Shown here one piece after another: positions 55,407 through 63,772 of a stretch of DNA of 64,000 nt. The notes below the pieces were generated by a model. That model saw nothing but the letters and a program-made list of their open reading frames with translations, had not been told where the DNA came from and did not search any database. Position numbers and translations under genes: made by a program. The DNA is taken from positions 4,594,501 through 4,658,500 of the forward strand of contig NZ_CP133778.1 in assembly GCF_034347405.1 (NCBI RefSeq), written 5' to 3'. The number at the start of each line of letters is the position of its first letter. The first letter of the stretch is position 1. The DNA comes from Pseudomonas sp. CCC3.1 (lineage in GTDB: Bacteria > Pseudomonadota > Gammaproteobacteria > Pseudomonadales > Pseudomonadaceae).

Positions 55407-56672
55407 ATGAAGCGTCGTAGCCTGATCAAAGCCTTTACCCTCACGGCATCCATTGCGGCCATGGGCCTGACCTGGACGGTGCAAGCCGCCGAAACCATCA
55501 AAGTCGGGATTCTGCATTCGCTGTCCGGGACCATGGCGATCTCCGAGACCTCGCTCAAAGACATGGCCTTGATGACCATCGACGAGATCAACGCCAAAGG
55601 CGGGGTCAACGGCAAGATGCTCGAACCGGTGGTGGTCGACCCGGCGTCCAACTGGCCGCTGTTCGCTGAAAAAAGCCGTCAGTTGCTGACTCAGGACAAG
55701 GTCGCCGTGGTGTTCGGTTGCTGGACCTCGGTGTCGCGTAAATCGGTATTGCCGGTGTTTGAAGAACTCAACGGCCTGCTGTTCTACCCGGTGCAATACG
55801 AGGGCGAAGAAATGTCGCCTAACGTGTTCTACACCGGTGCAGCGCCCAACCAGCAGGCGATCCCGGCGGTTGAATATTTGATGAGCGAAGACGGCGGCAG
55901 CGCCAAGCGCTTTGTGTTGCTGGGCACCGACTACGTGTACCCGCGCACCACCAATAAAATCCTGCGCGCGTTCCTGCATTCCAAAGGCGTGGCCGACAAG
56001 GACATCGAAGAGGTGTACACCCCGTTTGGTCACAGCGATTACCAGACCATCGTGTCCAACATCAAAAAATTCTCGGCCGGTGGCAAGACCGCTGTGATCT
56101 CCACCGTCAACGGCGACTCCAACGTGCCGTTCTATAAAGAGCTGGCCAACCAGGGCCTGAAAGCCACCGACGTGCCGGTGATTGCGTTCTCGGTAGGCGA
56201 AGAAGAACTGCGCGGCATCGACACCAAACCGCTGGTGGGCAACCTGGCAGCCTGGAACTACTTCCAGTCGGTAGAGAACCCGGTCAACAAAAAATTTGTG
56301 GATGACTGGAAAGCCTACGCCAAGGCCCACAACCTGCCGGGCGCTGACAAAGCCGTGACTAACGACCCGATGGAAGCCACCTATGTCGGCATCCACATGT
56401 GGGCGCAGGCCGCTGAAAAAGCCAAGTCCACGGACGTCGACAAAGTGCGTGAAGCCATGGCCGGCCAGACCTTCGCCGCGCCATCGGGCTACACCCTGAC
56501 CATGGACAAGACCAATCACCACCTGCACAAGCCCGTCATGATTGGCGAAATTCAGGATGACGGTCAGTTCAACGTCGTGTGGCAAACCAAAGAGCCGATC
56601 CGCGCCCAGCCGTGGAGCCCGTACATTCCTGGCAACGACAAAAAGCCGGATTACGCGGTGAAGAGTAACTAA
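55407..56672 (+). CDS. urtA: Urea ABC transporter substrate-binding protein
   Basis: A 421-residue periplasmic binding protein of the branched-chain amino acid/amide class. Its signal peptide begins MKRRSLIKAFTLTA, with a twin-arginine that could send it to the Tat route. Family marks are IKVGILHSLSGTMAISETSL, VFGCWTSVSRKSVLPVFEE and FYPVQYEGEEMSPNVFYTG, all typical of UrtA/FmdD. The ATG at 55407 has TGGAG eight bases upstream; the open frame before it is non-coding and contains the sigma-54 site. First gene of urtABCDE. Confidence 0.95.
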   Translation: MKRRSLIKAFTLTASIAAMGLTWTVQAAETIKVGILHSLSGTMAISETSLKDMALMTIDEINAKGGVNGKMLEPVVVDPASNWPLFAEKSRQLLTQDKVAVVFGCWTSVSRKSVLPVFEELNGLLFYPVQYEGEEMSPNVFYTGAAPNQQAIPAVEYLMSEDGGSAKRFVLLGTDYVYPRTTNKILRAFLHSKGVADKDIEEVYTPFGHSDYQTIVSNIKKFSAGGKTAVISTVNGDSNVPFYKELANQGLKATDVPVIAFSVGEEELRGIDTKPLVGNLAAWNYFQSVENPVNKKFVDDWKAYAKAHNLPGADKAVTNDPMEATYVGIHMWAQAAEKAKSTDVDKVREAMAGQTFAAPSGYTLTMDKTNHHLHKPVMIGEIQDDGQFNVVWQTKEPIRAQPWSPYIPGNDKKPDYAVKSN

Positions 56673-56685
56673 GTCTCCAATCCCC

Positions 56686-56753
56686 TGTAGGAGCGAGCTC
56701 GTCTCGCGATCTTTTGATCTTTTAAAAGATCGCGAGGCAAGCTCGCTCCTACA
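56686..56753. repeat. REP palindrome, copy 4
   Basis: TGTAGGAGCGAGCTCGTC at the left and GCAAGCTCGCTCCTACA at the right, with GATCTTTT/AAAAGATC in the centre. It lies between urtA and urtB, inside the operon. Confidence 0.92.
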
Positions 56754-56773
56754 GTTTGTGCAAGGCCATGATT

Positions 56774-58276
56774 ATGCCCACTGCCCTTTACCGTCTCATC
56801 CTCGGCTGCTTGCTGTTGCTGCCATTGGCCGTCTTCGCCGATGACGCCAGCGACTTCGCAGCGGCCAACAATTCCGAGCAGGCCCAGCTCCTCGAAAGCT
56901 GGGCCGCACAGCCCACACCCGCCCGCGTAGAGCTGATCAACAGCCTGCAACAAGGCCAGATCAGCGTCGCTGGCGAAGTCAAAACCCTGCGCCTGAACAA
57001 CCGCCTGCGCGGTCTGATCGACACTGCACTGGCCAGTCATCAACTGCTGGCCGCCGACCCGAAACTGCGGCTGAACGCCGCGCAACAGCTGCAAAAGTCC
57101 GCCAAACCGGCGCAACTCAAGTTCCTCGACCAGCAACTGGCAACCGAGACCGACAGCGATGTGCACTCGGCCCTCAGCCTGGCGTTGGCCAATCTGCAAC
57201 TGGTCGACCCCGATCCGGCAGTTCGCCTGGCCGCCGTGCGCCTGCTCGGCGAAACCGGCGAACCGCTGGCGCGCACCCGCCTTGAAACCCTGCTGCAACC
57301 CGACGTCGAAACCGATGCCAGCGTGCGCACCGCCGCCGAAACCAGCCTGGCGCAAGTCAAACGAAAATTGCTGATCGGCGACTTGTTGGGCCAAGCCTTC
57401 AGCGGCCTGTCGCTGGGTTCGATTCTGCTGCTCGCGGCACTCGGTCTGGCCATCACCTTCGGCCTGCTGGGCGTGATCAACATGGCCCACGGCGAGATGC
57501 TGATGCTGGGCGCCTACTCGACCTATTGCGTGCAATTGCTGTTTCAACGCTTCGCCCCCGGCGCCATCGAGTTCTACCCGTTGCTGGCGTTGCCGGTGGC
57601 GTTCTTCGTCACCGCCGCCGTGGGCATGGTGCTGGAGCGCACCATCATTCGTCACCTCTACGGCCGCCCGCTGGAAACCCTGCTCGCCACCTGGGGCATC
57701 AGTCTGATCCTGATCCAACTGGTGCGCGTGCTGTTCGGCGCACAGAACGTTGAAGTGGCCAACCCGGCCTGGCTCTCGGGCGGGCTGCAAGTACTGCCCA
57801 ACCTGGTGCTGCCGTACAACCGTCTGGTGATCATCGTCTTCGCCCTAGCGGTAGTAGTGCTGACCTGGCTGCTGCTGAACAAAACCCGACTGGGCCTCAA
57901 CGTGCGCGCTGTTACCCAGAACCGCAACATGGCCGCCTGCTGCGGCGTGCCAACAGGGCGCGTCGACATGCTCGCGTTTGGCCTGGGCTCGGGCATTGCC
58001 GGGCTGGGCGGCGTGGCCTTGAGCCAGATCGGTAACGTCGGCCCGGACCTCGGTCAGGGCTACATCATCGACTCGTTCCTGGTGGTGGTGCTGGGCGGCG
58101 TCGGCCAACTGGCGGGCACTGTGTACGCAGCCTTCGGGCTGGGCATCGCGAACAAGATCCTCGAACCACAGATTGGCGCCGTGCTCGGCAAAATCCTGAT
58201 CCTGGGGCTGATCATTCTGTTTATCCAGAAGCGCCCGCAAGGTCTCTTCGCGCTTAAAGGACGGGTGATCGACTGA
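56774..58276 (+). CDS. urtB: Urea ABC transporter permease UrtB
   Basis: A 500-residue permease. An N-terminal signal (LYRLILGCLLLLPLAVFA) leads into a helical soluble domain (about 20-195) with repeat-like helices, a feature of UrtB proteins. The LivH-type permease follows with membrane helices from about 205. Visible marks are GLLGVINMAHGEMLMLGAYS, LLATWGISLILIQLVR and GLGGVALSQIGNVGPDLGQG. The start at 56774 has AAGG eight bases upstream; ATG 56768 is the alternative. Its stop overlaps the urtC start. Confidence 0.93.
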   Translation: MPTALYRLILGCLLLLPLAVFADDASDFAAANNSEQAQLLESWAAQPTPARVELINSLQQGQISVAGEVKTLRLNNRLRGLIDTALASHQLLAADPKLRLNAAQQLQKSAKPAQLKFLDQQLATETDSDVHSALSLALANLQLVDPDPAVRLAAVRLLGETGEPLARTRLETLLQPDVETDASVRTAAETSLAQVKRKLLIGDLLGQAFSGLSLGSILLLAALGLAITFGLLGVINMAHGEMLMLGAYSTYCVQLLFQRFAPGAIEFYPLLALPVAFFVTAAVGMVLERTIIRHLYGRPLETLLATWGISLILIQLVRVLFGAQNVEVANPAWLSGGLQVLPNLVLPYNRLVIIVFALAVVVLTWLLLNKTRLGLNVRAVTQNRNMAACCGVPTGRVDMLAFGLGSGIAGLGGVALSQIGNVGPDLGQGYIIDSFLVVVLGGVGQLAGTVYAAFGLGIANKILEPQIGAVLGKILILGLIILFIQKRPQGLFALKGRVID

Positions 58277-59355
58277 TGAATCAGCCTCTGATGCTTACTG
58301 CCACGCAAAAAGCCGGGCCCACACTCACCGCGCTGGTGGGCGGGCTTGTGTTGCTGGTGCTGCTGGCCATGCCGCTGCTCTCGCTGTTGCCCGCCGACAG
58401 TCCGTTCCAGGTCTCGGCTTACACCCTGACCTTGGTGGGCAAAATTCTCTGTTACGCCATCGTCGCGCTGGCGCTGGATCTGGTGTGGGGCTACGCCGGG
58501 CTGCTGTCGCTGGGCCACGGGTTGTTCTTCGCGCTGGGCGGCTACGCCATGGGCATGTACCTGATGCGCCAGGCCTCGGGCGATGAATTGCCCGCGTTCA
58601 TGACATTTCTGTCGTGGACTGAGCTGCCGTGGTACTGGGTCGGGACCGAACATTTCTGGTGGGCCATGTGCCTGGTGGTACTGGCGCCCGGGTTGCTCGC
58701 GCTGGTGTTCGGCTTCTTCGCCTTCCGCTCGCGGATCAAGGGCGTGTACTTCTCGATCATGACCCAGGCCCTGACCTTCGCCGGGATGCTGCTGTTTTTC
58801 CGCAACGAAACCGGCTTTGGCGGCAACAACGGCTTTACCAACTTCCGCAGCATTCTGGGGTTTGGCATCACCGAACCCGGCACCCGCGCCGTGCTGTTTT
58901 TCGCCACCGTGCTGTTGCTGGTGGTCAGCCTGTTCCTGGGCTGGCGTCTGGCGCGCAGCAAGTTTGGCCGCGTGCTGACTGCACTGCGTGACGCCGAAAA
59001 CCGCCTGATGTTCTGCGGCTACGACCCACGCGGCTTCAAGCTGTTTGTCTGGGTGTTGAGCGCCGTGCTGTGCGGCTTGGCGGGCGCGTTGTATGTGCCG
59101 CAAGTGGGCATCATCAACCCCGGCGAAATGTCGCCGACCAACTCCATCGAAGCCGCCGTATGGGTGGCCTTGGGCGGGCGCGGCACCTTGATCGGGCCGT
59201 TGCTTGGCGCGGGCGTGGTCAACGGCATGAAGAGCTGGTTCACCGTGGCCTTCCCTGAATACTGGCTGTTCTTCCTGGGCGCGCTGTTCATCATCGTGAC
59301 CTTGTACCTGCCCAAAGGCGTGATCGGCCTGCTGAAGAAAAAGGGCGAACAATGA
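58276..59355 (+). CDS. urtC: Urea ABC transporter permease UrtC
   Basis: A 359-residue LivM-type permease with about ten membrane helices. Marks: LALDLVWGYAGLLSLGHGLF, SRIKGVYFSIMTQALTFAGM and NSIEAAVWVALGGRGTLIGP. It pairs with UrtB to form the urea channel. The ATG at 58276 shares a base with the urtB stop, and the urtC stop overlaps an ATG at 59352, so the operon is translationally coupled. Confidence 0.94.
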   Translation: MNQPLMLTATQKAGPTLTALVGGLVLLVLLAMPLLSLLPADSPFQVSAYTLTLVGKILCYAIVALALDLVWGYAGLLSLGHGLFFALGGYAMGMYLMRQASGDELPAFMTFLSWTELPWYWVGTEHFWWAMCLVVLAPGLLALVFGFFAFRSRIKGVYFSIMTQALTFAGMLLFFRNETGFGGNNGFTNFRSILGFGITEPGTRAVLFFATVLLLVVSLFLGWRLARSKFGRVLTALRDAENRLMFCGYDPRGFKLFVWVLSAVLCGLAGALYVPQVGIINPGEMSPTNSIEAAVWVALGGRGTLIGPLLGAGVVNGMKSWFTVAFPEYWLFFLGALFIIVTLYLPKGVIGLLKKKGEQ

Positions 59356-59363
59356 GGAATGTC

Positions 59364-60197
59364 ATGCTCGAACCTCTCATCGACCCCAACAAAGACGCTG
59401 GCAGCAGCCGCGACGCCATCGGCTTGGGCCACTCCGCTGGCAAAGGCCTGAACACCCGCCACGGGACGATTTTGACCCTGGAAGACATCAGCGTCAGCTT
59501 CGATGGCTTCAAGGCGCTGAACAACCTCAACCTGTACATCGGCGTGGGTGAATTGCGCTGCATCATCGGCCCCAATGGCGCGGGCAAAACCACGATGATG
59601 GACGTCATCACCGGCAAAACCCGGCCCAGCGAAGGCCAGGCCTGGTTTGGTGAAACCCTCGATTTGCGGCAGATGAGCGAAGTGCAAATCGCCCAAGCCG
59701 GGATCGGCCGCAAGTTTCAAAAGCCCACGGTTTTCGAAGCCTTGAGCGTGTTTGAAAACCTGGAACTGGCGCAGAAAACCGACAAATCGGTGTGGGCCAG
59801 CTTGCGCGCCACGCTCACCGGCGAGCAAAAAGACCGCATCGGCGAAGTCCTCGACACCATCCGCCTGACCAGCTCGGCACAGCGCCCGGCGGGGTTGCTG
59901 TCCCACGGCCAGAAACAGTTTCTGGAGATCGGCATGCTGCTGGTTCAAGACCCGCAACTGTTGTTGCTGGACGAGCCGGTGGCGGGCATGACCGACGCCG
60001 AAACTGAGTTCACCGCCGAGCTGTTCAAACGCCTTGCGGGCAAGCACTCGCTGATGGTGGTGGAACACGACATGGGCTTTGTGGGCTCGATTGCCGACCA
60101 CGTCACCGTACTGCACCAAGGCAGCGTGCTGGCCGAAGGCTCGCTGGAACAGGTGCAGGCGGATGAACGGGTGATTGAGGTCTACCTCGGTCGTTAG
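59364..60197 (+). CDS. urtD: Urea ABC transporter ATP-binding protein UrtD
   Basis: A 277-residue LivG-type ATPase. Walker A GPNGAGKTT, a variant signature LLSHGQKQFLEIG as usual in UrtD, Walker B LLLLDEPVAGMTDAE and the H-loop VVEHDMGFV. The first 35 residues before the ATPase domain are family-typical. I chose ATG 59364 because GAGGA lies five bases upstream; ATG 59352, overlapping the urtC stop, would add four residues. Confidence 0.94.
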   Translation: MLEPLIDPNKDAGSSRDAIGLGHSAGKGLNTRHGTILTLEDISVSFDGFKALNNLNLYIGVGELRCIIGPNGAGKTTMMDVITGKTRPSEGQAWFGETLDLRQMSEVQIAQAGIGRKFQKPTVFEALSVFENLELAQKTDKSVWASLRATLTGEQKDRIGEVLDTIRLTSSAQRPAGLLSHGQKQFLEIGMLLVQDPQLLLLDEPVAGMTDAETEFTAELFKRLAGKHSLMVVEHDMGFVGSIADHVTVLHQGSVLAEGSLEQVQADERVIEVYLGR

Positions 60198-60209
60198 ATC
60201 AAATCCCCC

Positions 60210-60277
60210 TGTAGGAGCGAGCTTGTCTCGCGATCTTTTTGAAGATCAAAAGATCGCGAGACAAGCTCGCTCCTACA
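60210..60277. repeat. REP palindrome, copy 5
   Basis: Arms TGTAGGAGCGAGCTTGTC and GACAAGCTCGCTCCTACA, matching each other including the GTC/GAC variant, so the two arms have changed together. It lies between urtD and urtE. Confidence 0.92.
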
Positions 60278-60298
60278 AAGGAATGAAGGAATCCGAAC

Positions 60299-60997
60299 AT
60301 GCTTCAAGTCGAAAAGCTGCACCAGTTCTACGGCGGTAGCCACATCCTTCGCGGCCTGTCGTTTGAGGTCAAAGTGGGTGAAGTGACGTGCCTGCTGGGC
60401 CGCAATGGCGTGGGTAAAACCACGCTGCTCAAGTGTTTGATGGGTTTGTTGCCGGTCAAGGAAGGCGAGGTGCAATGGGAAGGCAAAGCCATTACCGCGC
60501 TCAAGCCTCACCAGCGGGTGCACGCCGGTATCGCTTACGTGCCGCAGGGCCGCGAGATTTTCGGGCGCCTGACGGTCGAAGAAAACCTGCTGATGGGCCT
60601 GTCGCGCTTTCCCGGATCTGAAGCCAAAGAAGTACCGGCGTTTATCTACGAGCTGTTTCCGGTGTTGCTGCAAATGAAGCATCGCCGTGGCGGTGACTTG
60701 TCCGGTGGCCAGCAACAACAACTGGCGATTGGCCGCGCACTGGCCAGTCGCCCGCGTTTGCTGATCCTTGACGAGCCCACCGAAGGCATTCAACCCTCGG
60801 TGATCAAGGAGATAGGCGCAGTGATCAAGATGCTCGCGGCACGCGGCGACATGGCGATTTTGCTGGTGGAGCAGTTCTACGACTTCGCCGAAGAACTGGC
60901 CGATCAGTACCTGGTGATGTCGCGCGGCGAAATCGTGCAGCAAGGCCGTGGTGAAAATATGCAAACAGAAGGTGTGCGCGGACTGGTGACGATTTAA
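60299..60997 (+). CDS. urtE: Urea ABC transporter ATP-binding protein UrtE
   Basis: A 232-residue LivF-type ATPase, the second ATPase of the urea importer. Walker A GRNGVGKTT, signature DLSGGQQQQLAIGRA, Walker B LLILDEPTEGIQPS, and H-loop LLVEQFYDF. The ATG at 60299 has AAGGA eight bases upstream. Last gene of urtABCDE; ureD follows 33 bp later, so transcription may continue into the urease genes. Confidence 0.95.
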   Translation: MLQVEKLHQFYGGSHILRGLSFEVKVGEVTCLLGRNGVGKTTLLKCLMGLLPVKEGEVQWEGKAITALKPHQRVHAGIAYVPQGREIFGRLTVEENLLMGLSRFPGSEAKEVPAFIYELFPVLLQMKHRRGGDLSGGQQQQLAIGRALASRPRLLILDEPTEGIQPSVIKEIGAVIKMLAARGDMAILLVEQFYDFAEELADQYLVMSRGEIVQQGRGENMQTEGVRGLVTI

Positions 60998-61030
60998 TCT
61001 GTCACTCTTTCAGGGTAAAAAGTCCTACAT

Positions 61031-61870
61031 ATGAACCTGCCTGCCAACACCGCCTTGTTCGTCCCCAGCTGGCATGCCGAGCTGGAGCTGGGCTATGGCC
61101 GTTTCGGTGACAGCACGCGCCCGACCCTGCGCCGCCACCTTGGCCCGTTGCGGGTGCAAAAGCACCTGTACGCCGAAGGCCCCGAAGTGTGCCAGCACAT
61201 CATCGTGCACCCGCCCGGCGGGATTGCGGGCGGTGACCGGCTGGACATCCGCGCCCGTGTCGGCCCCGGTGCCTGGGCGCAACTCACCAGCCCCGGCGCG
61301 GCCAAGTGGTATCGCGCAGCGGGCCCGGCGTATCAAACCGTTGAATTAAGCGTGGCCGCAGGCGCGACCCTGGAATGGCTGCCTCAAGAAACCATCGTCT
61401 TCAGCGCGGCCCAGGCCGAACTCAGCACCCGCATCGACCTTGAAGGCGATGCCAAGTTGTTTTACTGGGACATGGTGGCGTTGGGGCGACTGGCCAGTGG
61501 CGAGCGTTTTGAGCGCGGGCACTTTCAGTCTGGGCTGGATATTCGCCGCGACGGCCAATTGCTCTGGCATGAGCGCCAGCGCATTGTCGGCGACGACGGG
61601 CTGCTGGACTCGCCCATCGGGCTGGACGGCAACCCGGTGTTTGCGACGTTGTTGGTCACGGGTGACATCAGCGCTGAACTGCTGGAAACCTGCCGCAGTT
61701 TGCCGAACCCGGTGCGCGGGGATTTGACCCAGTTGCCGGGGTTGCTGGTGGCGCGTTGTCTGGCGAGCGAAGCCTTGCAGGCACGCGGCTGGCTGATTGA
61801 TTTATGGCGCTTGCTGCGCCCGGCACTGCTGGGGCGCGAGGCAGTAGCACCGAGAATCTGGAGCACCTGA
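61031..61870 (+). CDS. ureD: Urease accessory protein UreD (UreH)
   Basis: A 279-residue chaperone that with UreF and UreG loads nickel into urease. Marks are the LRRHLGPLRVQKHLYAEGPE stretch, HIIVHPPGGIAGGDRL and EWLPQETIVFSAAQ, all conserved in UreD. Length is usual. A proper ribosome site before ATG 61031 is not obvious. It starts the urease cluster, followed by a REP copy and ureA. Confidence 0.94.
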   Translation: MNLPANTALFVPSWHAELELGYGRFGDSTRPTLRRHLGPLRVQKHLYAEGPEVCQHIIVHPPGGIAGGDRLDIRARVGPGAWAQLTSPGAAKWYRAAGPAYQTVELSVAAGATLEWLPQETIVFSAAQAELSTRIDLEGDAKLFYWDMVALGRLASGERFERGHFQSGLDIRRDGQLLWHERQRIVGDDGLLDSPIGLDGNPVFATLLVTGDISAELLETCRSLPNPVRGDLTQLPGLLVARCLASEALQARGWLIDLWRLLRPALLGREAVAPRIWST

Positions 61871-61879
61871 TGCACTAAC

Positions 61880-61947
61880 TGTAGGAGCGAGCTTGCCTCG
61901 CGATCTTTTGATCTTTTAAAAGATCGCGAGGCAAGCTCGCTCCTACA
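61880..61947. repeat. REP palindrome, copy 6
   Basis: Arms TGTAGGAGCGAGCTTGCC and GGCAAGCTCGCTCCTACA around a centre TTTTGATCTTTTAAAAGATC. It lies ten bases after the ureD stop and 36 before ureA. Confidence 0.93.
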
Positions 61948-61983
61948 GCCCCTTATTTTTCTGATTTATACACGGACTCCACC

Positions 61984-62286
61984 ATGGACCTGACTCCACG
62001 CGAAAAAGACAAGATGCTGATCTTCACCGCTGGCCTGCTGGCTGAGCGTCGATTGGCCCGCGGCGTGAAACTCAATTACCCGGAAACCATCGCCTATATC
62101 TCTGCCGCCCTCCTCGAAGGCGCCCGCGATGGCCGCACTGTGGCGGATTTGATGCATTACGGCACCACCCTGCTCTCGCGCGAGCAAGTGATGGAAGGCA
62201 TCCCGGAAATGATCCCCGACATCCAGGTCGAAGCCACCTTCCCGGATGGCACCAAGCTGGTCACTGTCCACCAACCCATCGCCTGA
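61984..62286 (+). CDS. ureA: Urease gamma subunit
   Basis: A 100-residue structural subunit of urease. The sequence is highly conserved: LTPREKDKMLIFTAGLLAER at the start and VEATFPDGTKLVTVHQPI at the end. Length matches the family exactly. In Pseudomonas ureA and ureB are often separated by acetyltransferase genes, as here. The urease holoenzyme hydrolyses urea to ammonia and carbamate in the cytoplasm. Confidence 0.97.
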   Translation: MDLTPREKDKMLIFTAGLLAERRLARGVKLNYPETIAYISAALLEGARDGRTVADLMHYGTTLLSREQVMEGIPEMIPDIQVEATFPDGTKLVTVHQPIA

Positions 62287-62295
62287 GGCCGCGTC

Positions 62296-62829
62296 ATGTC
62301 TTATGTCATTCGTGATGCCGTCCCGGCTGACCTGCCGGCGATTCGCGATATTTACAACGATGCGGTGCTCAATACCCTCGCCATCTGGAACGAGCAAACC
62401 GTCGACCTCGATAACCGCCAGCAATGGTTCAACGCCCGTCAGGCGCAGGGCTACCCGATTCTGGTGATCGTCGACGCGACCCATGCTGTCCTCGGTTATG
62501 CCTCGTTTGGCGACTGGCGGCCCTTTGAAGGGTTTCGCCACACGGTCGAACACTCGGTGTACGTGCACCCCGAGCAGCGCGGCAAGCGCCTCGGCCCGCA
62601 GTTGCTGGCCGAACTGATCAAGCGCGCCCGGGCGTGCGGCAAACACGTGATGGTCGCGGCCATCGAAAGCGGCAATGCAGCGTCGATCCACGTACATAAA
62701 CAGCTGGGCTTCGTCACCAGTGGGCGCATGCCGCAGGTCGGTATCAAATTCGGCGACTGGCTCGACCTGACCTTTATGCAACTCATGCTTAACCCCGGCG
62801 CACTGCCACCTAAGGAGCACGGCCAATGA
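62296..62829 (+). CDS. GNAT acetyltransferase, phosphinothricin/methionine sulfoximine type
   Basis: A 177-residue GNAT enzyme of the Pat/PitA family (SYVIRDAVPADLPAIRDIYN, ASFGDWRPFEGFRHTVEHSV, the acetyl-CoA loop VHPEQRGKRLGPQLLAEL). P. aeruginosa PA4866 at the same position acetylates L-methionine sulfoximine, sulfone and phosphinothricin; the same activity is expected here. It starts nine bases after ureA and overlaps the next gene, so it is part of the urease transcript. Its link to urea use is not clear; glutamine-synthetase inhibitors are the natural targets of the family. Confidence 0.9.
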   Translation: MSYVIRDAVPADLPAIRDIYNDAVLNTLAIWNEQTVDLDNRQQWFNARQAQGYPILVIVDATHAVLGYASFGDWRPFEGFRHTVEHSVYVHPEQRGKRLGPQLLAELIKRARACGKHVMVAAIESGNAASIHVHKQLGFVTSGRMPQVGIKFGDWLDLTFMQLMLNPGALPPKEHGQ

Positions 62830-63359
62830 ACGCCGAACAGGTGATTCAAGTCACGGCGTCTACCTTTGCCCAGTACCGTGAAGACTTGATCGTCTTGCTG
62901 CTCGACGCCGTGAAGCATGGCGCTTCGGTCGGCTTTATGAACGACCTGGACCTGCCACAAGCCAATCGCTACTTCGACGAAGTGCATGCGCAACTGGATC
63001 AAGGCAACCTGCTGTTGTGGGCGCTGGTTGAAGAGCAGCGCGTGCTGGCCAGCGTGCAATTGGTGCTGTGCCAAAAGACCAATGGTCTGAACCGCGCCGA
63101 AGTGCAAAAGCTGCTGGTGCTCAACGACGTCCGCCGCCGCGGCTTGGGCCAAGTGCTGATTCACGCTTTGGAGCAAGGGGCACGCGAGCAAAAACGCGGC
63201 CTGCTGCACCTCGACACCGAAGCCGGTTCACCTGCCGAAAACTTCTACAGCGCGCTGGGCTACACCCGCGTCGGCGAACTGCCCAACTACTGCCAAAGCC
63301 CCGACGGCCATTACAGCCCCACGGCCATCTACTACAAAACCTTGAGTGAGCCGCAATGA
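62826..63359 (+). CDS. Second GNAT-family acetyltransferase in the urease operon
   Basis: A 177-residue GNAT protein. The acetyl-CoA loop is VLNDVRRRGLGQVLIHALEQ, followed by LLHLDTEAGSPAENFYSALG and the C-terminal substrate strand with YSPTAIYYKTL. It is only distantly related to the preceding Pat-type protein despite equal length. Substrate unknown. The start overlaps the previous stop and its own stop overlaps the ureB start (ATGA at 63356), so it is firmly within the operon. Confidence 0.87.
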   Translation: MNAEQVIQVTASTFAQYREDLIVLLLDAVKHGASVGFMNDLDLPQANRYFDEVHAQLDQGNLLLWALVEEQRVLASVQLVLCQKTNGLNRAEVQKLLVLNDVRRRGLGQVLIHALEQGAREQKRGLLHLDTEAGSPAENFYSALGYTRVGELPNYCQSPDGHYSPTAIYYKTLSEPQ

Positions 63360-63664
63360 TTCCAGGTGAATACAGGGTTGAAGCGGGCGAGATCGAACTC
63401 AACGTCGGTCGCCGCACCCACCGCCTCAGCGTGTCCAACCGGGGCGATCGACCGATTCAAGTCGGCTCGCACTATCACTTTTTCGAAACCAACGACGCCC
63501 TGATGTTTGACCGTGCCGACAGCCGCGGCATGCGCCTCAACATCCCGGCGGGCACCGCCGTGCGCTTCGAGCCGGGCCAGACCCGCGACGTGGAACTGGT
63601 GGAACTGGCCGGGCTGCGCCGCGTGTTCGGCTTTGCCGGGCGTGTGATGGGCAATCTGGACTAA
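63356..63664 (+). CDS. ureB: Urease beta subunit
   Basis: A 102-residue structural subunit of urease. Conserved parts: MIPGEYRVEAGEIELNVGR, DRPIQVGSHYHFFETNDAL, RLNIPAGTAVRFEPGQTRDV and VELAGLRRVFGFAGRVMG. Length is usual. It overlaps the upstream GNAT gene by four bases and is separated from ureC by a REP copy. Confidence 0.97.
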   Translation: MIPGEYRVEAGEIELNVGRRTHRLSVSNRGDRPIQVGSHYHFFETNDALMFDRADSRGMRLNIPAGTAVRFEPGQTRDVELVELAGLRRVFGFAGRVMGNLD

Positions 63665-63676
63665 CCCAAATCCCTT

Positions 63677-63744
63677 TGTAGGAGCGAGCTTGCCTCGCGA
63701 TCTTTTGATCCTTTAAAAGATCGCGAGGCAAGCTCGCTCCTACA
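63677..63744. repeat. REP palindrome, copy 7
   Basis: Arms TGTAGGAGCGAGCTTGCC and GGCAAGCTCGCTCCTACA with a centre GATCCTTTAAAAGATC. It lies between ureB and ureC. Confidence 0.93.
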
Positions 63745-63772
63745 GGATCGGTAAAAATTTTAGGAACACACC

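Noticed and set aside
56686..63744. Recurrent palindromes considered as a CRISPR array
   Set aside because: Copies are single, kilobases apart, and without spacers of even length; they are REP elements.
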